A DNA stretch of 64,000 bases from Acetobacterium sp. KB-1 (GTDB lineage: Bacteria > Bacillota > Clostridia > Eubacteriales > Eubacteriaceae), in contig NZ_CP030040.1 of assembly GCF_003260995.1 (NCBI RefSeq), positions 62,001 to 126,000 on the forward strand, written 5' to 3'. The position numbers and the translations under genes were made by a program. How positions within the stretch are numbered: position 1 is the first letter of the stretch; every line of letters begins with the position of its first letter. The notes under the pieces are model-generated. The model made no database searches. It was given only the letters and a program-made list of their open reading frames with translations, and was not told the DNA's origin. This document shows positions 23,487-32,747 of the stretch, one piece after another.

Positions 23487-24509
23487 ATGAAGGTAGTACC
23501 TGTTCGGGAATCAGTGGGAATGTTTTTGGCTCATGATATGACCCAGATCATCCCCGGGGAGTTTAAAGGCGCAGCATTTAAAAAAGGGCACATTGTCAAA
23601 GAAGAAGACATTCCCCGATTAATGAACATGGGAAAAGAACATATTGCCATTATTGAGTATGGTGATGGAACAATCCATGAAGATGATGCGGCACTACGAT
23701 TGGGACAGGCAGCAGCGGGTAGCGGTGTGGAATATGTAGGTGCTTCTGAAGGTAAGGTGACGATGACAGCAACTCGAAATGGATTGCTTAAGATCAATGT
23801 TTCGGTACTTCAGGAAATAAACGAACTGGGTGAAATGATGATGGCCACGCTCCATACCGATACGATGGTGGCAAAGGGAACCCTGGTCGGATCGACCCGG
23901 ATCATTCCGCTTTCTATTGAAAATGAAAAACTGATTACGATGGAAAAGTTATGTGCAAGTAGTAAACCGATTGTAGAAGTGCTGCCACTGAAAAGATTTA
24001 AAGTGGGCGTTGTGACCACCGGTAATGAGATTTTTTATGGTCGGATTGAAGACAAGTTTGGAGATGTAATCAGAGAAAAGTTCGCGGAACTTGATTCCTA
24101 CGTATTTAAACAAGTGTTTTCCCGGGATGACTCGGATATGATTGCCCAATGTATCCTTGATTTAATCGAAGAAGGGGCAGACATTGTTACCGTAACCGGT
24201 GGAATGTCAGTGGATCCGGATGATGTAACACCAGAGGGGATTAGGAAAACAGGAGCCAAGTTTGTCTCCTATGGTGCACCAACCTTGCCCGGAGCCATGT
24301 TTTTGCTTTCATATCTGGGGGATATTCCCGTTTTGGGATTACCCGGATGTATTATGTACAGCCGCCGGACGGTGTTTGATCTGGTGGTACCTAAATTGAT
24401 GGTCGGCGAAAGATTAACTCCCAAAGACATCTCAAAGTTGGGACACGGCGGACTATGTTCCACCTGTCCGGACTGTCATTATCCCAATTGTGGATTTGGA
24501 AAAGGTTGA
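23487..24509 (+). CDS. Molybdopterin-binding (MoeA/MogA-like) protein
   Basis: A 340-residue protein. The C-terminal part has the molybdopterin-binding fold: GVVTTGNEIFYGRI near residue 170 and VTVTGGMSVDPDDVTPEG near 235. The N-terminal region resembles the MoeA-type entry domain only loosely. MoeA and MogA insert molybdate into molybdopterin; this shorter relative accompanies xanthine dehydrogenase-type hydroxylases. The last 17 residues are Cys-rich (CSTCPDC then CGFGKG), possibly a metal or Fe-S site, which is unusual. It is first behind the sigma-54 promoter, 47 bases before the aldehyde oxidoreductase. Confidence 0.8.
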   Translation: MKVVPVRESVGMFLAHDMTQIIPGEFKGAAFKKGHIVKEEDIPRLMNMGKEHIAIIEYGDGTIHEDDAALRLGQAAAGSGVEYVGASEGKVTMTATRNGLLKINVSVLQEINELGEMMMATLHTDTMVAKGTLVGSTRIIPLSIENEKLITMEKLCASSKPIVEVLPLKRFKVGVVTTGNEIFYGRIEDKFGDVIREKFAELDSYVFKQVFSRDDSDMIAQCILDLIEEGADIVTVTGGMSVDPDDVTPEGIRKTGAKFVSYGAPTLPGAMFLLSYLGDIPVLGLPGCIMYSRRTVFDLVVPKLMVGERLTPKDISKLGHGGLCSTCPDCHYPNCGFGKG

Positions 24510-24556
24510 TCTTTGCATCCATATAGTAACTTTTAATATTTTAAGGAGGATTTCAC

Positions 24557-27283
24557 GTGGAAAAAAAGACATTATTTATTAACGGGATTCAAAGGACGGT
24601 AATTGTCGATCCGGAAACAACATTGGCAAATTTAATCAGAAAACAGCAGGGGTTAACCGGAACAAAGGTAGGATGCGGAAAAGCTGAATGCGGCGCCTGC
24701 TCAGTTATTTTAAATGGCAAAGTGGTACGGTCTTGTGTAACAAAGATGAAGCGGGTTGACGATGAGTCTAAAATCATCACCATTGAGGGCGTTGGAACGC
24801 ACGATAATCTGCATCCGCTACAATTATCATGGATGGTAAATGGAGCAGCCCAATGTGGTTTCTGTTCACCTGGATTTATTGTTTCGGCAAAAGCATTGCT
24901 GGAAGAAAATGCCAGTCCTACCCGTGAAGAAGTGCGGGCATGGTTCCAAAAACATCGAAATGTTTGCCGTTGTACCGGTTATATCCCCATTATTGATGCG
25001 GTTATGGACGCAGCCAAACTGATGCGTGGCGAAATTAATAAAGAAGACCTGTGGTTCCAATTAAAAGAAGGTGCATCCATTATGGGGTCGAATATGGTTC
25101 GACCATCTGCTCTGGCAAAAGTTACCGGAACCTGGGACTTTGGTGCCGATTTAGGATTAAAAATGCCTGAAAACACCTTACATATAAAATTGGTTCAAGC
25201 TCAGGTTTCTCATGCCAATCTGATTTCTGTCGATACCTCAGAAGCTGAAAAAATGGAAGGTGTCTTTAAAGTCATCACCGCAAAAGATGTTCCTGGAACC
25301 AACCGTATTAACGGTCTGGCATTCCCAACGAACTTAGGCGATGGTCTGGAACGTCCGATTTTAAATGATAAGAAAATCTTCCAGTTTGGAGATGCCATCG
25401 CGATGGTTCTGGCCGATACCCCGGAACAGGCAGAAGCAGCAGCAGCAAAAGTCGTTGTTGAAGTTGAAGAATTATTACCATACATGAGTGCGCCGGCAGC
25501 GATGGCCGATGATGCCATTGAAATTCATCCGGGCACACCAAACATTTATTTTAAAACCAATATCGTTAAAGGTGATGAAACGGCGCCATTAATGGATAAA
25601 TTACCAAATATCATTGAAGACGACTTTTATGTTGGCCGTCAACCCCATTTACCATTAGAGCCAGATGTTGGGTTTGCCTATTTTGATGAAGAAGATAATC
25701 TGATGGTACATTCTAAGAGCATTGCCCTTCATTTCCACCAATTAATGACTGCCGAAGCGATTGGTGTTGATCCGACCAAATATTTCATCGTTCAGAACCC
25801 AACCGGGGGAACCTTTGGTTATAAATTCAGCCCAACCATTGAAGGCTTGCTGGGTGTAGCGGCACTGGTTACTAAAAGACCGGTTTACCTGGAATTCAAC
25901 ATGTACCAACAAATTACTTATACCGGAAAACGTTCACCATTCTTTATGAATGTAAAAATGGCGGCTGATGAAAAAGGAATTCTTAAAGCGATGGAAACCG
26001 ATTGGTCTTGTGATCATGGTCCATATTGCGAATTTGGAGATCTGGTAACGACCCGTGGTTCACAATTTATCGGTGCCGGCTACAACATTCCCAATATTCG
26101 CGGCGAAGGACGAACAGTTGCCACTAACCATGCATGGGGTTCAGCATTCCGAGGCTATGGCTCACCACAGAGTTTGTTCGCTTCTGAAACCTTAATTGAC
26201 ATGCTGGCTGATCAAATGGGCGAAGACCCATTGGAACTGCGATATAAAAATGTTTATCGTGAAGGTGATACTACCCCACAAGGTTGTCCACCAGACGTTA
26301 TTGCTTTACCACAGGCGATTGATACGATTCGACCGATTTATCAGGCTGCTAAAGCAAAAGCCGAGGACCTGAACGCAAAAGGCGGAGATACTAAACACGG
26401 CGTGGGAATTTCACTTAATATCTATGGTTGTGGTCTCGATGGTCCTGACTCTGCTGAAATGTGGATAGAGTTAACACCAAATGGCGTAACAGTAGGAGAT
26501 TCATGGGAAGATCATGGCCAGGGTGCTGACATGGGGACATTGACATTTGCTCACGAAACGTTAAAACCATTGGGGATCAAACCAGAACAAATCAAATTGA
26601 TCATGAATAACATGAAACTGACACCAAACAGTGGACCAGCCGGTGGAAGCCGTTCAAATGTTATGGTTGGTAATGCTATAAAAGTAGGCTGTGAAAACTT
26701 ACTGGCAGCCATGAAAAAAGCAGATGGCAGCTTTAGAACCTACGATGAAATGGTAGCAGAAGGTTTGCCATTACGTTATGAAGGCGTTTGGACGGCACCT
26801 TGTACGGCGCCATCGGTTGAAACCAGCCAGGGAAATCCATTCCCAGTTTATATGTATGGGGTATTATTATCAGAAGTTTCTGTTGATACCACAACCGGAA
26901 AAACGCATGTCGACAAATTGACCCTTGTATCTGACTGCGGAACCATTACCAATAAAACCGTACTTGAAGGTCAGTTGTGGGGCGGTTTAACTCAGGGGAT
27001 TGGCTTAGCCTTAAGCGAAGACTTTGAAGATCTAAAAAAACATACTACCCTGACCGGTTGCGGTATTCCTCAAGTGAAGGATGTTCCAGATGAAATTGTT
27101 CTGATTCATCAGGAAACGCATCGTCCATTGGGACCATACGGAGCTGCTGGTGCTGGTGAAATGCCATTATCTGCACCACATGCATCCATATGTAATGCGA
27201 TTTTTAATGCCTGTGGCGTTCGCATCAAACATTTACCAGCTTATCCAGAAAAAGTACTAGAAGGTTTAGAAGCCTTAAAATAA
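24557..27283 (+). CDS. mop: Molybdenum aldehyde oxidoreductase (MOP type)
   Basis: A 908-residue single-chain enzyme of the xanthine oxidase family, the same size as Desulfovibrio gigas MOP (907). It oxidises aldehydes to acids using molybdopterin cytosine dinucleotide, and has no FAD domain. Cys40, 45, 48 and 60 bind the plant-ferredoxin-type [2Fe-2S] cluster, and Cys100, 103, 137 and 139 the second; the numbering equals that of MOP. The Mo-site glutamate lies in GAGEMPLSAPH (Glu868, MOP Glu869). QPHLPLEPD and FGYKFSPT are further family motifs. Sigma-54 control suggests induction by a substrate. Electrons probably go to the next gene's product. AAGGAGG precedes GTG 24557. Confidence 0.93.
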   Translation: MEKKTLFINGIQRTVIVDPETTLANLIRKQQGLTGTKVGCGKAECGACSVILNGKVVRSCVTKMKRVDDESKIITIEGVGTHDNLHPLQLSWMVNGAAQCGFCSPGFIVSAKALLEENASPTREEVRAWFQKHRNVCRCTGYIPIIDAVMDAAKLMRGEINKEDLWFQLKEGASIMGSNMVRPSALAKVTGTWDFGADLGLKMPENTLHIKLVQAQVSHANLISVDTSEAEKMEGVFKVITAKDVPGTNRINGLAFPTNLGDGLERPILNDKKIFQFGDAIAMVLADTPEQAEAAAAKVVVEVEELLPYMSAPAAMADDAIEIHPGTPNIYFKTNIVKGDETAPLMDKLPNIIEDDFYVGRQPHLPLEPDVGFAYFDEEDNLMVHSKSIALHFHQLMTAEAIGVDPTKYFIVQNPTGGTFGYKFSPTIEGLLGVAALVTKRPVYLEFNMYQQITYTGKRSPFFMNVKMAADEKGILKAMETDWSCDHGPYCEFGDLVTTRGSQFIGAGYNIPNIRGEGRTVATNHAWGSAFRGYGSPQSLFASETLIDMLADQMGEDPLELRYKNVYREGDTTPQGCPPDVIALPQAIDTIRPIYQAAKAKAEDLNAKGGDTKHGVGISLNIYGCGLDGPDSAEMWIELTPNGVTVGDSWEDHGQGADMGTLTFAHETLKPLGIKPEQIKLIMNNMKLTPNSGPAGGSRSNVMVGNAIKVGCENLLAAMKKADGSFRTYDEMVAEGLPLRYEGVWTAPCTAPSVETSQGNPFPVYMYGVLLSEVSVDTTTGKTHVDKLTLVSDCGTITNKTVLEGQLWGGLTQGIGLALSEDFEDLKKHTTLTGCGIPQVKDVPDEIVLIHQETHRPLGPYGAAGAGEMPLSAPHASICNAIFNACGVRIKHLPAYPEKVLEGLEALK

Positions 27284-27305
27284 GTAGTCCAAGTCTCATT
27301 GCCAA

Positions 27306-27337
27306 AGGAATTGAAAGCTTCTAAGCTTTCAATTCCT
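27306..27337 (+). promoter_or_regulatory. Perfect 15-bp hairpin after mop
   Basis: AGGAATTGAAAGCTT at 27306-27320 pairs with AAGCTTTCAATTCCT at 27323-27337. No proper T-run follows, so it more likely stabilises the mop mRNA 3' end or acts as a partial terminator. The rest of the 267-base gap to 27550 holds a weaker AACGC/GCGTT hairpin near 27435-27460 and nothing else I can name. Confidence 0.6.
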
Positions 27338-27550
27338 ATTTCAAATTAATCGGTTAGTAACACCAAACTTTGGTGTTTGTTTCTATGATGCAATTGGGTT
27401 AAATTACGAGCTTAGCTTTAACGAAAGTGTCAAACGCTCATTATTATGGCGTTTTGTGAATTGTATATAGAAACAGACATCAGAACGCGTTATGGTGATG
27501 ATGTTTAATTATTAATGTATCGCTTGAATAATGAAAAGAGGAGACCAACT

Positions 27551-29941
27551 ATGAATTTAGATAAATTATTGGAAACTGGGGATCGTTGTATTCATAAAGA
27601 ACCCCCACCCTGTACAGCCCAGTGTCCGATTCATCTGGAAGTTATTGATTTTTTATCGGAAATAGAAAAAGGGAACTTTCAGAATGCCTATAAGTTGATG
27701 GAAAAAAAAATGCCTTTTCACAAAATTATCGGAAGAATCTGCGATCATCCCTGCGAAGCGCCCTGTGAAAGAAGCAAGGCTGGCGGTTCTATTCGGATAT
27801 CAGATCTTGAAAAAGCGGTGCTGGAATATGGTGGCTATAAACCTAAAAAAGTCTGGCCACTTCCCAAAAACAAAGGAAAGGTTGCCATTGTCGGGGGCGG
27901 TTTAAGTGGCTTAACTGCTGCGGTTGATCTGGACAAAAAAGGTTACATAGTTACAATCTTTGAAAAAACCAATCGACTGGGTGGACGGCTGTGGGATTTT
28001 GTGGGCAATTCATTGACTGAAGCATTACTAAACCAAGAATTAAAAGCAGTTGTTGATAAAAAAATCGCTATCCATTTAGAAAACAATGTCGATCAAAACA
28101 AACTAACACAGCTTCTAACTGAATATGACGCAGTTTATCTGGGAACATCTAACTGGGAAGAACCAATTAAATATCATCCAATTACCTTTCAGGTCGGCGA
28201 TTTCTCCCTCTTTGTCGGCGGGCAGCTGGTGAGTCAAACAGATTCAGTGATCTTCTCGGCCAGTTCCGGGAGACGGGCGGCCATTTCCATTGAGCGTTAC
28301 TTGTCAAAGGTGTCCCTCACCGATTCCAGAGACCGGGAAGGCGTCTTTGAAACGCCGCTTCAATTTGATATCAGCTCGAAAGAGCCACTCTCCCCGATTG
28401 CAAAATCTACTGCAATTTACAGCCAGGAAGAAGCCATGGAGGAGGCTAAGCGCTGTGTTAAATGTCAGTGTCGAAAATGTATTGAAGGCTGTGTTCATCT
28501 ACGAAAATTTGACATTTCGCCAGATGCCTATATCCGGCAGATCAATCACAATGAACGGATTATTTTAGGAACTCATTATGCCAATAAAATGATTAATTCC
28601 TGCGCCGAATGCGGTCTCTGCAAAGAAGCGTGTTTTCTGGACATTAGTATGAATGATGTGATTCACGAAACCCGGGAAAGTATGGTGGAACGGGGAAAGA
28701 TGCCAATCACGGCCCATGACTTTGCCTTAAAGGACATGGCCTTTTCAAATAGCTCTCGTTTTTCTCTGGTGCGCAAACAACCGAGCAAAGAAGAGTCCAA
28801 AGATCTGTTTTATTATCCGCTGATTTCCTTTTCTGATTATGTTAAAGGATTATATAAGGGCACCGGGAATACGGAGTATCTCTTTTATCCCGGTTGTCAG
28901 TTGCCGGCATCCTATCCGGATGATATTAAAAGTATCTATGAGTACCTGGTCGGCCATGTCAACGGCGATGTCGGTATTTATCTGGGCTGTTGCGGTGCCC
29001 CGGCTGATTGGGCTGGACAACAGGGTTTGATGAGCGAAAATATTGAAGCGATTAAAAAAGTCTGGGTAGATCTGGAACGACCAACCTTTATTTTGGCCTG
29101 TTCCAGTTGTATGCGTATTTTTAAAAAGTATTTACCGGAAATTAAAGTTGTGTCACTCTGGGATATTTATGTCCGCGAGGGTTTACCTAACAAAGATCAC
29201 ATTAAAATTCCGCAGACCTTGAGCGTTCACGATGCCTGTGGTACCCGCGAAAACAGTGATCTTCACGAGAGTGTCCGAAAGATTGTTTCTAAACTGGGAT
29301 ACGGGATAAAAGAATTGGAATACACCAAAGAAAAAACAAAATGCTGCGGATATGGCGGACTAGTTTATTACGCCAACCGGGAGCAGTCCGACGCTTTTGT
29401 TCATGAGCGCATCGGCGAAAGCGAGAATGACCTGCTGGTTTATTGTGCCATGTGCAAGGATCTTTTTGTTTCTGGTGGCAAACGAACTTATCATTTGCTG
29501 GATTTGATTTATCCTAAAGACGATGGCGACGCTGCTACCCGCAAAATGCCAACCTTGTCGGAGCGTCATCAGAACAGAAGTCGGGTCAAACAAATTCTTT
29601 TAAAAGAAATCTGGAGAGAGGAACCTATAGAAGACATAATGGAAGATAATCTTACCCTGATCATCCCCGAAGAGGTAAAAAAGAACATTGAGGATCGGTA
29701 TATCTTGATGGAAGATATCCAGGCAGTGCTTAAGAATGCCGAGGCGAAAAATGAACGTTTTTGCAACCCGGAAACCCATGAATATTTGGCTAAGTTAAGA
29801 CGGGATAGTGTCACCTTTTGGGTGAAATATCAAAAGGATGAAAAAAACTATCTGATTAAAAGTATTTACAGCCATCGTATGGAAATAGTGGAGGAGGATG
29901 GAAATAGTGGGTATGGAAATAGTGGAGGAGGATGGAAATAG
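27551..29941 (+). CDS. FAD/Fe-S oxidoreductase with GltD-like and CCG domains
   Basis: A 796-residue electron carrier. Residues 1-110 are Cys-rich (CTAQCPIH, CDHPCEAPCERSK), as in the N-terminus of glutamate synthase small chains. Residues 118-300 bind FAD (VAIVGGGLSGLTAA). Around 310-390, KCQCRKCIEGC and CAECGLCKEAC supply Fe-S ligands. Two CCG domains follow (GCCGAPADWAG; CCGYGGLVYYANRE), as in heterodisulfide reductase B. It probably accepts electrons from the aldehyde oxidoreductase; the acceptor is unknown. ATG 27551 follows GAGGAG; an upstream ATG at 27515 lacks a ribosome site. The last 20 codons lie within a 34-base tandem repeat. Confidence 0.8.
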   Translation: MNLDKLLETGDRCIHKEPPPCTAQCPIHLEVIDFLSEIEKGNFQNAYKLMEKKMPFHKIIGRICDHPCEAPCERSKAGGSIRISDLEKAVLEYGGYKPKKVWPLPKNKGKVAIVGGGLSGLTAAVDLDKKGYIVTIFEKTNRLGGRLWDFVGNSLTEALLNQELKAVVDKKIAIHLENNVDQNKLTQLLTEYDAVYLGTSNWEEPIKYHPITFQVGDFSLFVGGQLVSQTDSVIFSASSGRRAAISIERYLSKVSLTDSRDREGVFETPLQFDISSKEPLSPIAKSTAIYSQEEAMEEAKRCVKCQCRKCIEGCVHLRKFDISPDAYIRQINHNERIILGTHYANKMINSCAECGLCKEACFLDISMNDVIHETRESMVERGKMPITAHDFALKDMAFSNSSRFSLVRKQPSKEESKDLFYYPLISFSDYVKGLYKGTGNTEYLFYPGCQLPASYPDDIKSIYEYLVGHVNGDVGIYLGCCGAPADWAGQQGLMSENIEAIKKVWVDLERPTFILACSSCMRIFKKYLPEIKVVSLWDIYVREGLPNKDHIKIPQTLSVHDACGTRENSDLHESVRKIVSKLGYGIKELEYTKEKTKCCGYGGLVYYANREQSDAFVHERIGESENDLLVYCAMCKDLFVSGGKRTYHLLDLIYPKDDGDAATRKMPTLSERHQNRSRVKQILLKEIWREEPIEDIMEDNLTLIIPEEVKKNIEDRYILMEDIQAVLKNAEAKNERFCNPETHEYLAKLRRDSVTFWVKYQKDEKNYLIKSIYSHRMEIVEEDGNSGYGNSGGGWK

Positions 29942-29980
29942 TGGGTATGGAAATAGTGGAGGAGGATGGAAATAGTGGAG
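29879..29980 (+). repeat. 34-base tandem repeat, three copies, across stop codon and next leader
   Basis: The unit starts ATGGAAATAGTGG, then AGGAGG, then ATGGAAATAGTGG and GT. Copies begin at 29879, 29913 and 29947. Because 34 is not a multiple of 3, each copy is read in a different frame, giving the Gly-rich C-terminus and the stop at 29939. Each copy holds an AGGAGG ribosome-site-like core. The last copy ends 7 bases before the next gene. Confidence 0.95.
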
Positions 29981-29987
29981 AGCAAAA

Positions 29988-30194
29988 ATGAAACATGTAA
30001 GTGATGATAAAGTCAAATGGTTATGTGATAAATGCCAACGAGAACTGGTGCTGTCTAAGGTTAAGGTACGCTATCTGGAAGGTAATTTTGAAGTGGATCT
30101 GATGAAATGTCCGACGTGTAATCAGGTATTTATTGATGAAGCTTTGGCCCTGGGAAAGATGAAGGAAGTGGAAGAAGGTCTGGAGGATAAATAA
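29988..30194 (+). CDS. Small CxxC redox/zinc-ribbon protein (DVU_1557-like)
   Basis: A 68-residue protein with CDKC near residue 13 and CPTC near residue 41, a four-Cys rubredoxin or zinc-ribbon arrangement. It resembles the small redox protein found in this position in Desulfovibrio aldehyde oxidoreductase clusters (DVU_1557 family, from memory). It may shuttle electrons or hold a metal for the neighbours. The ribosome site (GTGGAGAG) lies at the border of the tandem repeat. The next gene follows after 1 base. Confidence 0.7.
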   Translation: MKHVSDDKVKWLCDKCQRELVLSKVKVRYLEGNFEVDLMKCPTCNQVFIDEALALGKMKEVEEGLEDK

Positions 30195-30195
30195 C

Positions 30196-30912
30196 ATGGT
30201 GGCTAAATGTGCTTATGAAACGCCGGAGATGAAAGCCCTCTTGGGAGAAACGTTGCGACCCGGCGGAACGCTTCTCACTGACAAGGGTGTTGCGTTTTGT
30301 CAGTGGAAAGAAACAGATCGATTGTTGGATTTGGGCTGCGGGCGGGGTGCTACCGTAGATTATCTAAAAAGGGTATACAATATCAGAGCCGTTGGGTTGG
30401 ACCCCTCTCAAAAGCTGCTGGCCATCGCTAAGAAAAATAATCCCAATGGATTATTCTATCAGGGAAGAGGCGAGCAAATTCCTTTTGAAAATGATAGTTT
30501 TGAAGGTGCCCTTTCAGAATGTACCCTTTCACTTATGACAAACCGGGAAGCGGCACTAAAAGAACTACACCGGGTGCTAAAAAAGGGTGGCCATTTATTT
30601 ATCACAGATGTATATGCCAGAAATCCAGATGCTTTAAAAGGACTCATTAGCGGTGACTTTGACAGCTGTATGCGCGGTTTATATGCGTTAAATCAGCTTG
30701 AGAATCAAATCCTAGAGACGGGTTTTATGATCGAACGGATGGAAGATCATAGCCACTTCTTAAAAACGCTGCTGGTCAAGACGGTATTTGAATACGGTTC
30801 GATGAATGTCTTCTGGAAAAAAGCAGCTGGGCGTTGTGCGGCAGGATTTCAGGATCAACTGAGAGCTTGTAAACCAGGTTACTATTTAATGGTTGCCAGA
30901 AAGGTGAAATAG
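30196..30912 (+). CDS. SAM-dependent methyltransferase (DVU_1556-like)
   Basis: A 238-residue class I methyltransferase. LLDLGCGRGATVDYL (about 44-58) binds SAM; GLDPSQKLL and ALSECTLSLM follow the class pattern, as does LKKGGHLFITDVY. The substrate is unknown. It sits in the same order as in the Desulfovibrio cluster between the small redox protein and the C-GCAxxG-C-C protein, suggesting a role in maturing the aldehyde oxidoreductase or its cofactor rather than in central metabolism. GGAGG lies 9 bases before ATG. Confidence 0.82.
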   Translation: MVAKCAYETPEMKALLGETLRPGGTLLTDKGVAFCQWKETDRLLDLGCGRGATVDYLKRVYNIRAVGLDPSQKLLAIAKKNNPNGLFYQGRGEQIPFENDSFEGALSECTLSLMTNREAALKELHRVLKKGGHLFITDVYARNPDALKGLISGDFDSCMRGLYALNQLENQILETGFMIERMEDHSHFLKTLLVKTVFEYGSMNVFWKKAAGRCAAGFQDQLRACKPGYYLMVARKVK

Positions 30913-31374
30913 GTGAGTTTTAAAATGGAAGAATTAAAATTTGAACTGTTTAAGCTGGCAGCGGAAGGATATTGTTGCAGCCAGATTATGCTCAAATTGG
31001 CTTTGGATATAGAAGAAAAAAACAATCCCGATCTGATCCGGGTTATGAATGGTCTTTGTAATGGCATTGGCGGGAATCAAAAAACGTGTGGGGTGTTAAC
31101 TGGCGGCATCGGGATCATTGGCTTGTATGCCGGGAAAGGGAATACTGAAGAATGGACAAAAGATAATTTTGGTACCATGGTCAGAGCTTACATGGACTGG
31201 TTTGAAGAACGATTTGAGAGTACCGAATGTCTTGATCTGATTGGGGTTTATCAGTTTTTAGATGATAAAAATCAACCTTATCCCGTCAAGTGCGGTGATA
31301 CCTTATCAGAGAGTTTTGGAAAAGTTATCGAGATCTTGCAGGAAAATGGTTATCTCTTTGGTGACCGGGAGTAA
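30913..31374 (+). CDS. C-GCAxxG-C-C family redox protein (DVU_1555-like)
   Basis: A 153-residue protein of the C-GCAxxG-C-C (split-Soret-related) family: EGYCCSQI near residue 19, CGVLTGGIG near 59, ECLDLI near 97 and a final KCGD cysteine. The family is thought to bind a metal or Fe-S centre, with no established reaction. GTG 30913 follows AAAGGTG at a good distance and directly abuts the methyltransferase stop; ATG 30925 has no ribosome site. It overlaps the radical SAM gene by TAATG. Confidence 0.8.
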   Translation: MSFKMEELKFELFKLAAEGYCCSQIMLKLALDIEEKNNPDLIRVMNGLCNGIGGNQKTCGVLTGGIGIIGLYAGKGNTEEWTKDNFGTMVRAYMDWFEERFESTECLDLIGVYQFLDDKNQPYPVKCGDTLSESFGKVIEILQENGYLFGDRE

Positions 31375-32741
31375 TGGGAAGCGGGAGTAAACGAATTATT
31401 TCAACAACTGAAAGCCTGTGTCCAGTTTGTCTGAGAAAAGTGAAGGCGATAATCTGGACAGCGCGAGATAAAACCTATCTGGAAAAATCCTGCCAGGAAC
31501 ATGGTCGTTTTAAGTCACTGATCTGGCGCGGGCGTATACCCATGGAAAAGTGGGTGCGCAATAAAATACCAGCTCATATTAAGAATCCGAGTACCCTGGT
31601 GGAAAAAGGTTGCCCCTTTGATTGCGGTCTTTGCTCAGACCATCGTCAGCACACCTGCACCGCCTTGATCGAAGTAACAAGCCGCTGCAATCTTAGCTGT
31701 TCTTTCTGCTTTGCTGACGCCAATAAAAGCCAGGAAGACCTGTCGATGGAAACCATCAGATGGATGTACCAATGTGTTATGAAGGCATCCGGAAATTGTA
31801 ACATCCAGCTTTCCGGCGGCGAGCCCACCCTCCGGGATGATCTGCCTGAGATTGTCAGGGTTGGTCATGAAATGGGTTTTTCGTTTATTCAGATCAATAC
31901 CAACGGTATTCGATTGGGTGAAGACGAGGCTTATGTAAAAGCCTTAAAAGACGCTGGACTAAACTCTGTATTTTTGCAGTTTGATGGAACCAATGACGAT
32001 ATTTATAAAAAAATGCGGGGCAAAAAACTGTTGGACATCAAAACAAAGGCTCTTGAGAACTGTCAGAAATACCATATTGGGGTGGTGTTGGTGCCTACCC
32101 TGGTTGATGGGGTTAATGAAAATGATCTTGGGAACATCATCGACTTTGCACTTTCATGGTTACCTACCGTCAAGGGTATTCACCTGCAGCCAGCCAGCTA
32201 TTTTGGGCGGATCCCCAATCTGCCGGTGGAAGAAAAACGATTGACACTGGGAGATCTCATGGATAAAATTGAATTTCAGACGAACCGGCGTATTTTAGCA
32301 AGCAGCTTTAGTCCACCAGGATGTGAAAACGCCAAGTGTTCGTTTCACGGCAATTTTATGGTGGAAACGGATGGAGTGATTCGGGCATTAAATAAGCCGT
32401 CCTCTTGCTGTGGCGTTGAAACGGCAGAGGCGGGAGCAAATAAAACCAAGGCCCAGGTCGCCAGGAAATGGTCTGGTAATAATCGGGATCGATTGCTAAA
32501 TAAACAGCCTGGTGACGATCAAACGAATCAGGCTAAAGACAGTTGGGATGAAATACTTGATGCCATCAACACGAAAACTTTCAGCCTATCGGCGATGGCC
32601 TTTCAGGATGTCTGGAATGTGGATCTCAATCGGGTGAAGGATTGCTGTATCCACGTTGTCAATAAAAAGGGGCAGTTGATTCCCTTTTGTCTATATAATT
32701 TGACCAGTATAAGCGGTCAATCCATTTATCGAAACCAGTGA
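31374..32741 (+). CDS. Radical SAM protein (TrsS/DVU_1554-like)
   Basis: A 455-residue radical SAM enzyme. The N-terminal zinc-ribbon-like region (CPVCLRKV, CQEHGRF) precedes GCPFDCGLC, then the SAM-cluster motif CNLSCSFC and QLSGGEPT. The C-terminal region has more cysteines (CSFHG, SCCG, CCIHV, PFCLYN). The domain order resembles the radical SAM enzymes acting on lipids or cofactors. Relatives in this conserved cluster are, as I recall, named TrsS and sometimes contain selenocysteine; here the corresponding codons are Cys and no in-frame TGA is read through. Its product is unknown; maturation of the molybdenum enzyme is a guess. Confidence 0.75.
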   Translation: MGSGSKRIISTTESLCPVCLRKVKAIIWTARDKTYLEKSCQEHGRFKSLIWRGRIPMEKWVRNKIPAHIKNPSTLVEKGCPFDCGLCSDHRQHTCTALIEVTSRCNLSCSFCFADANKSQEDLSMETIRWMYQCVMKASGNCNIQLSGGEPTLRDDLPEIVRVGHEMGFSFIQINTNGIRLGEDEAYVKALKDAGLNSVFLQFDGTNDDIYKKMRGKKLLDIKTKALENCQKYHIGVVLVPTLVDGVNENDLGNIIDFALSWLPTVKGIHLQPASYFGRIPNLPVEEKRLTLGDLMDKIEFQTNRRILASSFSPPGCENAKCSFHGNFMVETDGVIRALNKPSSCCGVETAEAGANKTKAQVARKWSGNNRDRLLNKQPGDDQTNQAKDSWDEILDAINTKTFSLSAMAFQDVWNVDLNRVKDCCIHVVNKKGQLIPFCLYNLTSISGQSIYRNQ

Positions 32742-32747
32742 GGGAAA

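Noticed and set aside
31374-32741. Possible selenocysteine in the TrsS-like radical SAM protein
   Set aside because: Relatives can contain Sec, but here the corresponding codons are Cys and no in-frame TGA with a following SECIS-like hairpin is needed to read the gene.
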